Source: Symbiodinium natans
Taxonomy: Eukaryota; Sar; Dinophyceae; Suessiales; Symbiodiniaceae
Assembly (NCBI GenBank): GCA_905221605.1
Contig: CAJNDS010002197.1
Location: 365,852 to 429,851, forward strand
Length of the DNA stretch: 64,000 nt
Reading direction: 5' to 3'
Shown: positions 31,565 to 42,528 of the stretch, one piece after another
How the letters are laid out: each line of letters starts with the position of its first letter
How positions within the stretch are numbered: the stretch's first letter is position 1
Program-made: the position numbers and the translations under genes
Notes under the pieces: model-generated
Told to the model about the DNA's origin: nothing
What the model saw: only the letters and a program-made list of their open reading frames with translations
Database searches by the model: none

Positions 31565-31655
31565 ACTTTTGAGAGGCTGCTGTTGGTGATGAGCGCTGCC
31601 CTCAGCTCCATGCGGCTTGGCCTGCCCTCCTTTAAGCTGTCGAGGCTTGAGGATT
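31565..31655 (+). CDS. Exon-like island, unknown, hydrophobic
   Basis: The frame reads TFERLLLVMSAALSSMRLGL then PSFKLSRLEDF. The acceptor GGAG follows a CCCTAAA array, and a GA donor near 31650 is possible. A helical, partly hydrophobic segment; the family is not recognised. Confidence 0.55.
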
Positions 31656-32544
31656 TCAAGTTTCCAACCCCTAAACCCTAAACCCTAAACCCTAAACCCT
31701 AAACCCTAAACCCTAAACCGCAGCGTATTCCTTGGTCAGCTCACAAACTCAGTCCCCACAAGCCTGTGATGGTGCCTTGTGAGACCGGGTCGCAGACCTT
31801 CTACAAACCAAAGCGCTCAAAGCCCCAAAACGCCTCGCCGTACAACCACGAGCCTGATCCCTAAACCCTGCCACTTCGGCGCTTAGGAATTGACGGGGAT
31901 AGGACTGCCATAAACCCTAAACCCTAAACCCTAAACCCTAAACCCTAAACCCTAAACCCTAATCCCTAAACCCTAAACCCTAAACCCTAAACCCTCAACC
32001 AGCCACGTGAAGGATCTCATTCTTCGTGGACCGTGGTGCTGGCATCCTCCAGGTCCCTTGAGGTTTAGGATTTGTCATGGTTCAGGGTTCAGGGTTATAA
32101 GGTTTAGGGTTTAGGTTTTAGGGTTTAGGGTTTAGGTTTTAGGGTTTAGGATGAAAGCGCTTAAACTAGGGTATTTAGGGAAAGCAGACTGCCTCAGTGT
32201 GTAACTTGAGGCTTGAGGGAGTCTTGTTCCCCCCCCCGCCCCCGGGCCCCGCTAAAACAAAAATTCTATATCTCCAAGCCCAAAAAGCCCGCTAAACCAT
32301 AAGCTCGGCTTGGGCTTTGGGTTTGGGGTGTAGGGATTAGGGCTTAGGGTTTAGGGTTTAGGGTTTTGTTTAGGGCTTAGGGTTTAGGGTTTAGGGTTTA
32401 GGGTCTTGGGGGTTTAGGGTCTTGGGTCTTGGGGGTTTAGGGTTAGGGTCTTGGGGGTTTAGGGTTTAGGGTCTTGGGGGTTTAGGGTTTAGGGTTTAGG
32501 GTTTAGGGCTGCCCCTGCACACTCTGAAGCCCTGAAGTCAGCCC

Positions 32545-32633
32545 AGAACGTCCAGGCGATGATCAACGACATCATCGCCTTCTTCCTGGGGCTCTTCAAC
32601 GTGGTCACCGAATCGCCCCTAGCTGCGGTCCAG
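32545..32633 (+). CDS. Exon-like island, membrane-like (INDIIAFFLGLFNVV)
   Basis: The frame reads NVQAMINDIIAFFLGLFNVV then TESPLAAVQ. It holds a strongly hydrophobic stretch fit for one membrane helix. Several AG acceptors lie upstream, so the start is uncertain. TTTAGGG arrays lie on both sides. Confidence 0.6.
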
Positions 32634-32636
32634 TGG

Positions 32637-32728
32637 GTTAGGGTTTAGGGTTTAGGGTTTAGGGTTTAGGGTTTAGGGTTTAGGGTTTAGGGTTTAGGGT
32701 TTAGGGTTTAGGGTTTAGGGTTTAGGGT
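32637..32728. repeat. TTTAGGG array
   Basis: About 13 nearly perfect 7-mers directly after the membrane-like exon at 32545. Confidence 0.97.
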
Positions 32729-33623
32729 GATTCAGGGTTTAGGGTTTAGGGCTTAGGGTCTAAGGTTGTGAACTTATTGTGCATGGCGTAAGGGGTTTAG
32801 GGCTTCGGGTTTAAAGGCGCTATACGTTACCAAAGCAGGTATAGGGTACTCCGAAAGCAGTTTTTTGGGCGTCCGGGCTACAGCAGGTTAGCTTAAAGTG
32901 CTTACGGCAGCTAAGATCAAGATGCTTGGGCTTCTGTTTGGAATGTAGTATGCTTATTACTAATTACTCGCAAGGGAGCACCCCAAGAGTAGGACCCGGA
33001 GTAGGGCCTTCCCCATTTTAAAATTAGTACCCAGACATGCTCAGCTTAGGTGCTGAGTAAGTGGGTGGTGACCTTTAACCTATTTTGTTGCGACGCCAGG
33101 CGCATGCTTTGCACACGTCACTTTTTTTGGAGGTTCTGAACACAAAGGCTAACCTTCAACTACCTCCTACAAACTGCTGGAAACTCAGCCAGCAAGCTAT
33201 CCTGCGTGAACCGAGGTCACGGGACGACTTTGAGTGCCTAGGGGGGCTTTCTACCAGGGTTCACTGGGTTGCTGCTGTGGAACCTACATGAAGATGAAGT
33301 TCTCCTCACGATGGGCTTATTTCGAGTACATTAAGCCTAGGGCTTAGGGGGTAGGGGTTAGGGGTGTCCCTATAACTTGCAGCGGCCTCGTATTCACCCC
33401 GCTCCTCCCGCCCCGGAAATGTGATGATGCGTTGAGGGGTCAGAAGGCTTGTAACTCCAAAGCTCTGTAGGCTTCGGGCGAGCGTGGATGTGGTTTAGGG
33501 CCGCCTGTCGTCTCAGGTCGTTGCTGGGATTTCTCATCCTTTTACTCTGCCGCCAAGCTGCCACTATGGATGTGGGGAACCTAAACCCTAAACCCTAAGC
33601 CCTAAGCCCTAAGCCCTAAGCCC

Positions 33624-33746
33624 TAAACACTAAACACTAAACACTAAACACTAAACACTAAACACTAAACACTAAACACTAAACACTAAACACTAAACAC
33701 TAAACACTAAACACTAAACACTAAACACTAAACACTAAACACTAAA
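33624..33746. repeat. Variant array, AAACACT (TTTAGTG) 7-mer
   Basis: About 17 identical copies of a one-base telomere-repeat variant, bordered by CCCTAAG and then normal CCCTAAA units. Confidence 0.97.
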
Positions 33747-33775
33747 CCCAAACCCTAAACCCTAAACCCTAAGCA

Positions 33776-33827
33776 TTGTGGGAGAACGAAGAGACGTCCT
33801 GCCTGATGGCTCTGATGGGTCTCTTGG
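33776..33827 (+). CDS. Exon-like island, unknown
   Basis: Two frames are open (WENEETSCLMALMGLL and IVGERRDVLPDGSDGSLG). A CCCTAAA array lies to the left and TTTAGGG to the right. Confidence 0.35.
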
Positions 33828-34164
33828 GTTTAGGGTTTAGGGGTTTAGGGTTTAGGGTTTAGGGTTTTGGGTTTAGGGTCTCTTGTATTCTGGGATCCCT
33901 GTTACTCACAAAACATTCTCCCCCAAGGTTTTCTGAATCCCCAGGGTTCCTTAAAAGCCCTGATGTCCTAGAACCCTAAATGCCCTGAAACTCAAACCCG
34001 AGACACCCGAAATCCTAAACCCCAAAATGCTGCGAAGCCCGAAGCCCGAAACCCTGAACCCTGCTCTTTCTCAGGAGGACAACTAGGACCTTAGTCTGAG
34101 ATGCCATAACATGGCGAAAAAGTTCAGACCCCAAACCCTGATTTTGGGTTGCGGGTTTAGGGTG

Positions 34165-34752
34165 TACCTGAAGGTTCATGGTACTTATTCCCCAATTATA
34201 ACTGCACTTATAAGGTCACTTAAGAATAACTGCACTTATAAGGTCACTTAAGAGGCTTATAAGTGGGTTATAAGTACAGCCAGGTCTTGACCGGCGCCCT
34301 TACTTGTATAGACTTCCTCCTCGCAGAGATGGATGCTCCACGCCTCCAAGGCCGGACTAGGCGCCGTCGCTTCACGGAAGTGCGCAACGAGCTGGCCAGC
34401 CTGCGCGACCAAGCGGCTGAGCCAAGCGGCTGAGCAAGCATATGCGCTCATCTGGCAGGCCACCGGCATCTCCCTGGAGAGTTATCTGGAAGCCGGACCT
34501 GTGAAGCCACTGGACTGGCCGCACCCGGAACAATTCTTCACACAAGCCGGACAGCAGTGGGTGAAGAACGTCCGGCCAGGCATGGGGGGACCACACATGG
34601 CAACGATACTTGCACTGGACATCCTCCGCCGGTACCTTCGGCGAAGGATGCAGCAGCAAGTGCTGCAGGGTACGCACGCCGGGCTCCTTACACGTGGGAA
34701 ACATACGCGGAAGAGTTATACTTGGTTAATAAGTACCCTGAACCTCCAAGTA
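34165..34752 (+). mobile_element. Inverted-repeat element, family B, expanded with cargo
   Basis: Both family B ends are present, but between GGGTTATAAGTACAG (about 34276) and TTATACTTGGTTAATAAGTA (about 34714) lies some 430 bp absent from other copies. The left part also has a 28-bp internal duplication. Confidence 0.82.
34333..34713 (+). CDS. Coding-like cargo inside family B element, unknown
   Basis: The open + frame contains AAEQAYALIWQATGISLESY, then EQFFTQAGQQWVKNVRPGMG and ATILALDILRRYLRRRMQQQ, looking like real protein rather than repeat. A 12-bp tandem duplication (AAGCGGCTGAGC) occurs near 34410. The minus strand is open too (34372-34704). It may be a captured gene fragment or an exon trapped between element ends. 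No family recognised. Confidence 0.45.
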
Positions 34753-34811
34753 AACCCTAAACCCTAAACCCTAAACCCTAAACCCTAAACAGGTTCAGGC
34801 CTTAGGCTTTA

Positions 34812-34905
34812 GATGCTGGGGCGACGTGCCAGCTGGGGCGGCTCCACAAGACCTCCCGCGGTGGACGGCATGCGAGGGACCCTTCAGTCCCTCACAGCCA
34901 AAGCC
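34812..34905 (+). CDS. Exon-like island, unknown
   Basis: A G+C-rich non-repetitive block with a frame reading CWGDVPAGAAPQDLPRWTAC and then EGPFSPS. A second frame is also open, so identity and edges are open. Confidence 0.35.
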
Positions 34906-35247
34906 CTCAAAGCTCCAAACACCCTGCAGCACTAAACCCCAAACCCTAAACCCTAAACCGTAAACCGTAAACCTTAAACCCTAAGCCCTAAACCCTACGC
35001 CCTGAACTGCAGAATGCAAAAGCCAGACCAGCCTACTCCCTGAGCCCTAAACCCGAGCAAAACAAGTTTTCGCATGCCGCTGCTAGATCCAAACCAATCC
35101 CCCTACCGCTTCATTATAGAAACCCTGGTTACGCATACTTTTTCAGGGATGGCTGAAAAGTATACCCCAAAACCCTCTATCCCAAACCCCATTCCCCAAA
35201 CCCCAAACCCCAAACCCTCAACCCTAAACCCTAAACCCTACTCTCAG

Positions 35248-35361
35248 GTAACGCCTTGCTTCTCTGGAGCGCCTACGGACTGGTCCGGCTGTCGCCGGAG
35301 GCAGCAGGCTCTGGACTGCCCGAGGCGACTGAGGGGGCGGGACTCAGGGAGCGTTTGGGGG
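35248..35361 (+). CDS. Exon-like island, unknown (NALLLWSAYGLVRLSPEAAG)
   Basis: The acceptor is CTCAG. In phase 1 it reads NALLLWSAYGLVRLSPEAAG then SGLPEATEGAGLRERL. CCCTAAA lies to the left and TTTAGGG starts at the right edge. Coding composition is good; the family is unknown. Confidence 0.55.
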
Positions 35362-35741
35362 GTTTAGGGTTTAGGGTTTGCTGTGATAGGGCGTAGATGC
35401 TGTGAAGGTTAGGTTTCGGAACAAGCTCGAAAGCTTCGTGAGGTGCGAAAAGCAGCATTGGCCCGATTGTGGAGGGCCATTTAACACTTTTCTCCCACCC
35501 CACGCCGTCCAAGGCGGCAAAGCCACCCAAACCTATTCCTTTTAGGGTTTAGGTCTAAACTCAGACAACAGCGCACTTCTAAAAGCTCAGGCAGTTTCAG
35601 GGAGGGTTGCAGCAAGTTTCAGAGCGAGGAGGGGGCCACGGCCAGGAGGGTGTGGGGGGCCAGGGGGAGCCAAGGGGGGGCTAGGGGGGCCAGAGAAGGT
35701 TTAGGGTAATTACTTCTTATAAGTGTACTGGTCCCGAAGAG

Positions 35742-35849
35742 ACCGTGTTCCGGTACCGGGCCCATCGTGGGCGCTACCGACCCCCATGCTGTGGGAGGCG
35801 GGCGAGCGACCTGGGTCGACTTGTGCCATCGAGGTCAAAGGGCTTAAGC
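35742..35849 (+). CDS. Exon-like island, unknown
   Basis: The open frame reads PVPGPSWALPTPMLWEAGER then PGSTCAIEVKGLKR. It is followed at once by an AGGCTTT variant array (35852-36029) in place of TTTAGGG. Confidence 0.35.
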
Positions 35850-35851
35850 GC

Positions 35852-36029
35852 TAGGCTTTAGGCTTTAGGCTTTAGGCTTTAGGCTTTGGGCTTTGGGCTT
35901 TAGGCTTTAGGCTTTAGGCTTTAGGCTTTAGGCTTTAGGCTTTAGGCTTTAGGCTGTGGGCTGTAGGCTGTAGGCTTTAGGCTTTAGGCTTTAGGCTTTA
36001 GGCTTTAGGCTTTAGGCTTTAGGCTTTAG
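35852..36029. repeat. Variant array, AGGCTTT 7-mer
   Basis: About 25 copies with a short GGGCTTT/GCTGTAG interruption. Confidence 0.97.
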
Positions 36030-36604
36030 TTTGGGTTAGGGCGTGTGGCGTTGGGTTTAGGGAATACCCGGTTCTGAAGAAGGGGAATGAACCTCCTAAA
36101 AGCGTGTCCAGGTGGAGGCCTTAGCTTAAGAAGGGAAACATTACACTACTCAGGGGTCCATTGACCCTGAGCCCTGAGCCCGAAACCACATGAGGTCTAC
36201 ACATTCCCTCCCTCCCCCCAAAGAAACAAAACAAAGTTCTGTCTTCAAGGCTCTGGAGAAGTGGAGGGCTTTGGGAGGCGGCTTGAATTTCAGGGATTTA
36301 CGGTTCAGGGTTTCGGGTTTAGTGGGGCAGGGTTTAGATTTAGGCGGGTTGAGGTTTAGGCTTTATGCTTTCGATTTTGGATCAAAAGTTCTGTGGCTTG
36401 TGGGTTGAAGGATTCAGTGTTTTGGAGTCTGGGTTTAGGATGACAGTGTTGTGCTGCTTTGTGTTCTCGGTACTGCTCAGTTCCTCCGTTCTTCCGTGAT
36501 ATAAGTATTATAGGTACCCTGAAGATAAGGGGCCGCATGAACACAGGCCGCCTAAACCGTGCAACTTCATCACCTAAACCCTAAAACCTAAACCCCGCAT
36601 GGCG

Positions 36605-36665
36605 AATGTGAGATTCACGGCTGAAGTGCTTCGCTTGTCGGAGTTGCCCTGGGATGCCAAGAAGA
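36605..36665 (+). CDS. Exon-like island, unknown
   Basis: The frame reads NVRFTAEVLRLSELPWDAKK. CCCTAAA-like repeats lie to the left. The frame runs on into a dispersed repeat, so the right edge is open. Confidence 0.35.
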
Positions 36666-37023
36666 GCCCGATATTCCCGTTTCAACCAAAAAAGGCGTCC
36701 TGTTCATTCCTGGGTGGCTGGGCAACCTAGTGCCTAATACAGGGGTCGGAATACATACTCCTATTCTTCCCTTATGGTCCCCATGTACTGAAACTACAGT
36801 AGCCCCCCAAAACCCTATTCTAACCATTCAGGCCCCTATACTTAGTAGCTGAGTGAGCACACTCTACACTTTTCGGGATACGATCATCTCTACAAAACTA
36901 AAAGTGCACACTTTTCTGGGGGTTTAGGGTTTAGGGTTTAGGGTTTAGGGTTTAGGGTTTAGGGTTTAGGGTTTAGGGTTTAGGAACTCAGCAACTATGT
37001 TATCTTAGGGGCTTTGGCTCCAG

Positions 37024-37074
37024 GTAAAGTGCATCCTCAGCAGCTCGGCAGCGAACTCTTGGAGGGACCTGCAG
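37024..37074 (+). CDS. Exon-like island, unknown (VKCILSSSAANSWRDLQ)
   Basis: The acceptor is TCCAG and the donor CAG|GTGAAC, giving exactly 17 codons: VKCILSSSAANSWRDLQ. TTTAGGG arrays lie on both sides. The exon start (GTAAAG) and the intron start (GTGAAC) look alike. Confidence 0.5.
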
Positions 37075-37605
37075 GTGAACATTTTAGGGTTTGGGTTTAG
37101 GGTTTAGGGTTTAGGGTTTAGGGTTTCGGGTTTAGGGTTTAGGGTTTAGGGTTTAGGGTTTAGGGGCTTGCTGTGTGTAGGGATCAGGTGGTGGGTTGCA
37201 GCTGAGAGCCTTTAGGGTTTAGGGCTCGTTGGGTTTAGGGTTTAGGTGCTGGGTTTTGGGCTCGTGGGGTTCTGGGGTTTGGGGCTTGGGGTTTTGTTGC
37301 TCCAGGGCGTGAGAATTAGGGCTTTAGAGTTTGGGGCTGTAGGGTTTTGATACTTCAAGATACACGAGGGTTGAAGGCGGCCCAGAAGGGGGGAGTGTGG
37401 GGTAACCTTTTCGGACTCGAGGGTTTAGGGTTAAGGTGTTAGGTTTTAGGGTTTGGGATCTAGGGTTCAAGGCTTCGGGGGGTCTAGCTTTTGGCAATGA
37501 AGGGTAATGCGGGGCTTGAGGTTTGGGGCTTATAGGGTTTGAGAGTGTGGGGCTCTCAGGGTTGAGGCGATTAAAGGGGCTGCGCGGTTCCGGCTTTCAG
37601 TGGTT

Positions 37606-37753
37606 TACTTGGAGGTTCAGGGTACTTATTCACCAAATTATCGCTGTACTTGTAACCCAAGTTATAACCACATTAGGGCACTTAAGGGGCTTATAAGTGG
37701 GTTGTAGGTACAGTAGTTATAAGTGGTGAAGAAGTACACTGAACCTCCAAGTA
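37606..37753 (+). mobile_element. Inverted-repeat element, family B, compact full copy
   Basis: A 148-bp copy with ends TACTTGGAGGTTCAGGGTAC and the inverse. It serves as the unexpanded reference for the copy at 34165. Confidence 0.88.
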
Positions 37754-38075
37754 GGTTTTCGGTGCTTTGGTGCGACAGGACGTCAGGGATAGGAGTGCAA
37801 TCTAGGGCTAGAGTTTAGGGTCTAGGGTTTAGGGTTTAGAGCTAGTGGCCTTGAGAAGTTCGGTGGTTGCGGGTTTTGGGGATCCCGAAAGCCTAAACCT
37901 TAGAACCCTAAACCCGAAACCCTAAACCTTAGTTCAGGGTTTAGGGACAGAAACGACTGGCGTCATGCTGTTGTCCGGAGGAGGTGACTGGTCTCCAAAC
38001 CTTCTACCCGAAACCCTAAGCCCTGAGCCCTAAACCCTTCTACCCGATACCCCTGTGCCCGAATTCGTGGCCAAG

Positions 38076-38128
38076 GTGGGATTACCCTGGAGAACTTCCT
38101 GAAACCGAGGGTACTGGCCGCCAAGTCG
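38076..38128 (+). CDS. Exon-like island, unknown (GITLENFLKPRVLAAKS)
   Basis: The acceptor is CCAAG and the donor TCG|GTAGGC. The frame reads GITLENFLKPRVLAAKS. Confidence 0.5.
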
Positions 38129-38519
38129 GTAGGCTCTTTGGGGGGCTTTAGGGGGGTTGTAGTGGGTGTTTGGTGGATTCTTGTTGTTTGTTTCTTCGGG
38201 CTTTGGGTTTGGGACATGGGGTTTTAGACCTTGGGACTCGGTGCACAGGGAGTCTCGAGCTGTACAGCAAGGACATCCGTGTTTCAGTTTTTGGGCTTTG
38301 GGTTCTTCTTTTTGGGGCAAAGGGCCGTCTGCGAGCCTGGAAAAAGCACCGCAAGTGGAAAGACTGAAATTTTGGTTTAGGGTGTAGGGTTTAGGGTTTA
38401 GGGTGTAGGGTTTAGGGTTTAGGGTTTAGGGTTTAGGGTTTAGGGCCACTCTAACCCTGAGCTTCCAGTCCAAAGAGTCGGAAGAAACCCCTGCCCAATC
38501 AAGCTCCAAAGCCTCTGCG

Positions 38520-38735
38520 CCTCTCTTCTCTCGTCTCTTTTTTTCTTTTTTCTGTCCTAGCCTTCTCTTTCCTAGCCGCCCCTTCTCTCTCTCTCTCTCC
38601 CTGTCGCTCTCTAAACCCTAAACCCTAAACCCTAAACCCCAAACCCCAAACCCCAAACCCTAAACCCTAAACCCTAAACCGTGTCTCTCTCTTCTCTCTC
38701 TTCTCTCTTTCCCTCCGTATCTGCTTCGGCTCCTT
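38520..38735. repeat. CT-rich tract split by a CCCTAAA array
   Basis: TCTCTC tracts at 38525-38610 and 38682-38715 flank CCCTAAA/CCCCAAA units (38611-38680), as if an array had entered a pyrimidine tract. Confidence 0.8.
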
Positions 38736-39067
38736 ATCGTTGATCCGAAGGCCTCATGCTTGTTCTGGGCGAGTCACTCCCCGTCGGCAAGGACTGGAGC
38801 TGTAGATTTGTCGGATTTAGCTTGGTTTTGGGTTTAGGGTTCAGGGTTCAGGGTTTAGGGTTTAGGGTTTAGGTTTCAGGGTCCAGGGCTTAAGAATTTA
38901 GGGGTCAGCATTTAGGTTTTGAGGTTTGCGTGCGGAGAAAGTCCTGAACCTACAGAGCGCAAAAACAGGTGTTTCCTTCGATTGCGATTGTCAACCTGCA
39001 CAAACCACTGAACCGCGACAGACAGGTGTGGATACTGGCTTTTGAGGTTTGTTAGGAACAAACCCTC

Positions 39068-39236
39068 TACAACTCTCTCTCTCTCTCTCTCTTTTCTCTT
39101 TCTCTCTCTCTCTCGCTATTTATATTTACATGTATATATATATATTTATATCTATATTTATATTTACATTCAAATTTATTCATTATTATTTATATGTATA
39201 TATATATACACACATATATAGATATATGTACATGTA
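39068..39236. repeat. CT and TA microsatellites
   Basis: (CT)n to 39115, then TATATTTA/TATA units. Confidence 0.9.
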
Positions 39237-39310
39237 TACTGAGCCTGAGCCTGGATATTTCACTTCAGGAGGCCCCCAAATCCATCCCAGCCTGAGCCTT
39301 CAGAGTTCAG

Positions 39311-39401
39311 GGCCTTTGCCCCGCCTCCCGCCTTGGGCAGGAAGGGCCCTTTGTACATATTGCTTCCTGCGTCAGCGCTGCCCTGCTGCGACCTGGCAAG
39401 G
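39311..39401 (+). CDS. Exon-like island, unknown
   Basis: The acceptor is TTCAG. The frame reads AFAPPPALGRKGPLYILLPA then SALPCCDLA up to a TTTAGGG array at the right edge. Confidence 0.45.
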
Positions 39402-40140
39402 GTTTAGGGTTTAGGGTTTAGGCTTTAGGGTTTAGGGTTTAGGGTTTGGGGTTTAGGGAGGTGGGATCTTAACTCAGAATCTCCCAAGGAATTGGCCGAT
39501 GTTCGCTCACGTCAACCTGGATCGGCAAGAGGCAAGCGGCAACGGAAACAGCTTTAGCTAGAATGTGTCGCAATGTCGAAAGTTAGTGTAATTAATATAA
39601 AGTTTTAAGGCAATGTAACATGTAGAAGCGAATGTCATGCAAGGCAGAATATCTGGATGTGGAAAGGGTGGAGGGAAAGGGTGGAGGGAAGTGGGAGAGT
39701 GCGAGAGAGATGGGGAGACTCCCTTGAGTAGGGTTTGTGTTTGCGGCCTACCTGTTTGGTAACTGCTGTCCTGAGAATACAGAAGCATGCGACCACCCGG
39801 CCTGTTCCATGTTTAGGGTTTAGGGTTTTGGGTTTTGGGTTTTGGGTCTATTCTACTGCGGGCTGGGACATGTGAAGCTCGAGGGGTGGAAGTGTAGCAC
39901 TCAGGAAGAGGGGATTACAATAGAGATTGGGGCGTTTGGGTCGGAACTTGAGACGGGCTGGCATCAGCCCTAAACCCTGAACCCTAAACCGTAAACCCTA
40001 AACCCTAAACCCTAAACCCTGAGCCCGTGTTAATGAGCAGCTTCCAGCTCTCTCCACGCACGCATGGGCTTGAGCAGGGCGGCAGGAGATTCCATCCAGG
40101 AACATCCCAGGACCTTGAATCCCAAACCTGCCATCCGTTT

Positions 40141-40250
40141 GGTTTAGGGTTTAGGGTTTAGGGTTTAGGGTTTAGGGTTTAGGGTTTAGGGTTTAGGGTT
40201 TAGGGTTTAGGGTTTAGGGTTTAGGGTTTAGGGTTTAGGGTTTAGGGTGG
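40141..40250. repeat. TTTAGGG array
   Basis: About 15 perfect 7-mers after an unassigned open block (40034-40141). Confidence 0.97.
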
Positions 40251-40814
40251 CCCTTTACCCTGTCGTTAAAGGTGCGGTGCCTGTGTGTCTTTGTGTGTGT
40301 GTGTGTGTGCGCATGTGTTGACATGTGTCTTCTTTGGGTGGAGCGGGTGACAAGACCCAGGGCCATTAGGGTTTAAGGTTTAGGGTAGGGTTTAGGGTTT
40401 AGGGTATATTGTTTAGGGTTTAGGGCAATCGCTATTTGAAGGGTCCGATCATCGACTTCAGGAATAACATCTTACTCCGTCCAAGATACAACGGTGGCTC
40501 GACAAACCTCTGATGACCACCTTCCCAGGAATTTCAATAAGAATACTTCTCTGGCCCTTATCGAGGCTTCTAAGCCCTAAACCCTAAACCCTAACCGAAA
40601 AGCCCTAAACCCCTTTAAACCCTGCTTGGATGAACCCTAATCAGCCCTAACCCCTGAGACAGTCAAGTAGTCCCTGTCAGACCTAGGACCCCTTGGCTAG
40701 AAGCCCTAAGACCACACCCTTTAGGGTTTAGAGGGTTGAGAGTTTAGGATTTAAACCCCAAACCCCAAACCCTAAACCCTAAAACCCTAAACCACAAAGT
40801 CTAAGCTGCCGCAG

Positions 40815-40880
40815 GTGCTCCTGGCTGCTGTGGCCGTTGGTGTGGGCGCAACGAGCCCCGGCGAATTGGGGTGGCAGCGT
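40815..40880 (+). CDS. Exon-like island, hydrophobic
   Basis: The acceptor is CCGCAG. The frame reads VLLAAVAVGVGATSPGELGW. The hydrophobic start could be a membrane or signal segment. The right edge is uncertain. Confidence 0.45.
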
Positions 40881-41090
40881 TGGCTGTCTTTTTACCCTAA
40901 ACCGCCTAAACGCTACAGGGGTTTAGGGTTTAGGGTTTAGGGTTTCGCCTAAACCCTAAACCCGGTGTGTTTTTGGGTTTTGGGATTTCAGGGCTTAGGG
41001 TTTCAGGACAGCTCCCTGAGACCATAACGAATTAAACCCTAAACTGAACAAGGGTTTGTTGAAATGACACGGACATTCCTGCGCCGGAAG

Positions 41091-41174
41091 TGGATGGTCG
41101 TTGAAGGTCCTCAACAATCCGCTGCCACAATGCCTGGTCAATCACAATCGGCAGTTTTTGGTGTATTTGATGGG
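41091..41174 (+). CDS. Possible PP2C-type protein phosphatase exon
   Basis: The frame reads TMPGQSQSAVFGVFDGG. The stretch VFGVFDGG resembles the metal-binding V-F/Y-D-G-H-G-G motif of PP2C phosphatases, with the intron (GGG|GTTGC) just where His-Gly-Gly should continue. I could not find the continuing exon or the upstream MED motif, so chance resemblance is possible. Confidence 0.28.
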
Positions 41175-42063
41175 GGTTGCACGGGGATATAACCCTAAAC
41201 CCTAAACCCTAAGTGTCTAGCAGAGTCTAGCAGTCTAGCATGTAGGGGTTGTGCTCTGCCCCATGTCTTAGAAGGTTTTTTGGAGGCCCTGACTTCAAGA
41301 CAACCCCCCCCCCCCCCCGCCCTGGTCATGTAAGTTTAAACCCTAAACCCTAAACCCTAAACCCTAAACCCTAAACCCTAAACCCTTAAATGGCAGCTTC
41401 GGGCGTAGCATTTGGGCTCGTGCCGGTCCCTGCAAGGGGGAGTTGTCATCGACCGATCAATAGTTGGCTCAGAGCCTTGCCTCAAGTCCTGGTGGTTCGG
41501 GGATTAAAGGTCTACAAGAGCGCACCCTAAACCCTAAACCCTAAACCCTAAACCCTAAACCCTAAACCCCAAATCCAAGCCCTCAACCCTAAACCCTAAA
41601 CCCTAAACCCTGGTTAAGAAGTACCCTTAATTGGCTATGCCCTATAAACCTGAAAGCATGTACACCCTAGACCCGACAAACAAACAAACCCAAAGCAGAC
41701 CACCGGTCCCAAAGGTTCTCGGCTCCGGTAGGTGGCGTGCTGCCACTCGGATCTCTGGCTGGGCGTTGCGACATAGTAATAGGGTTAAGGGCTGGGGGTT
41801 GAGGTTTCAGGGTCTAGGGTTTAGGGCTAGAGTTTAGGGCGAGGGCTAAGGCACAGCTTCCAGAAACTGGATGTTTAGGGCTGAGGGTTTAGGATTTTGG
41901 GTGCGGGGTTTAAGGGTTTCAGAGCGGGGGAGATTTTGATCTTTGCCATCAATGTCTTTTCCAGACCAAACTTGAGATGTCCCCCCGTATACTAGCAGTC
42001 CTTAGGGAGTTTAAAAGGGGGGGTACTATCTCAAGATAGGTCCTTTAAGGCGGTAACATGACA

Positions 42064-42374
42064 GGTGATTCAGGAGTTCACAGTCTCAAGATAGGTCCCG
42101 AGGGTGGGTTCCTTGTCAATTGATTCCTGGTGATCGAAAGGTGTGCGTCCTAGAGGTGTCGCGAGTGAACCAGATGTTGGATTCATGGTGATAGAGGTTG
42201 GGTCTCAAGGGCGGATTCATGGGCAAGACTGACAGGTGGGGAATGAGTCTAATAGTTGGAGCGGGTGAATCAAGAGAGGTGGAAACAGAGGTTGAGTCTC
42301 AAGGTGTGATGGGTTCTTGGGGGTGATTCAGGAGTTCACAGTCTCAAGATAGGTCCCGAGGGTGGGTTCCTTGT
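42064..42374 (+). repeat. Repeat pair and degenerate minisatellite
   Basis: A 50-bp segment starting GGTGATTCAGGAGTTCACAG occurs at 42064 and again at 42322. The DNA between is built of related GGTGATxGA/GTCTCAAGG pieces. Confidence 0.8.
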
Positions 42375-42528
42375 GCATGATTCCTGGCTTTCGAGTGTTA
42401 TCCAGACCAGGCGTTAACAGGGTCTAGAAGCAGATCTGTCCTAAAGGTGAATCATCTGTCTTGTAAAGGGTGTCTCATTAACTAGCCCGTGTGAAGAGAA
42501 CATAATTAATTAATCCCTATTAAGCTCT

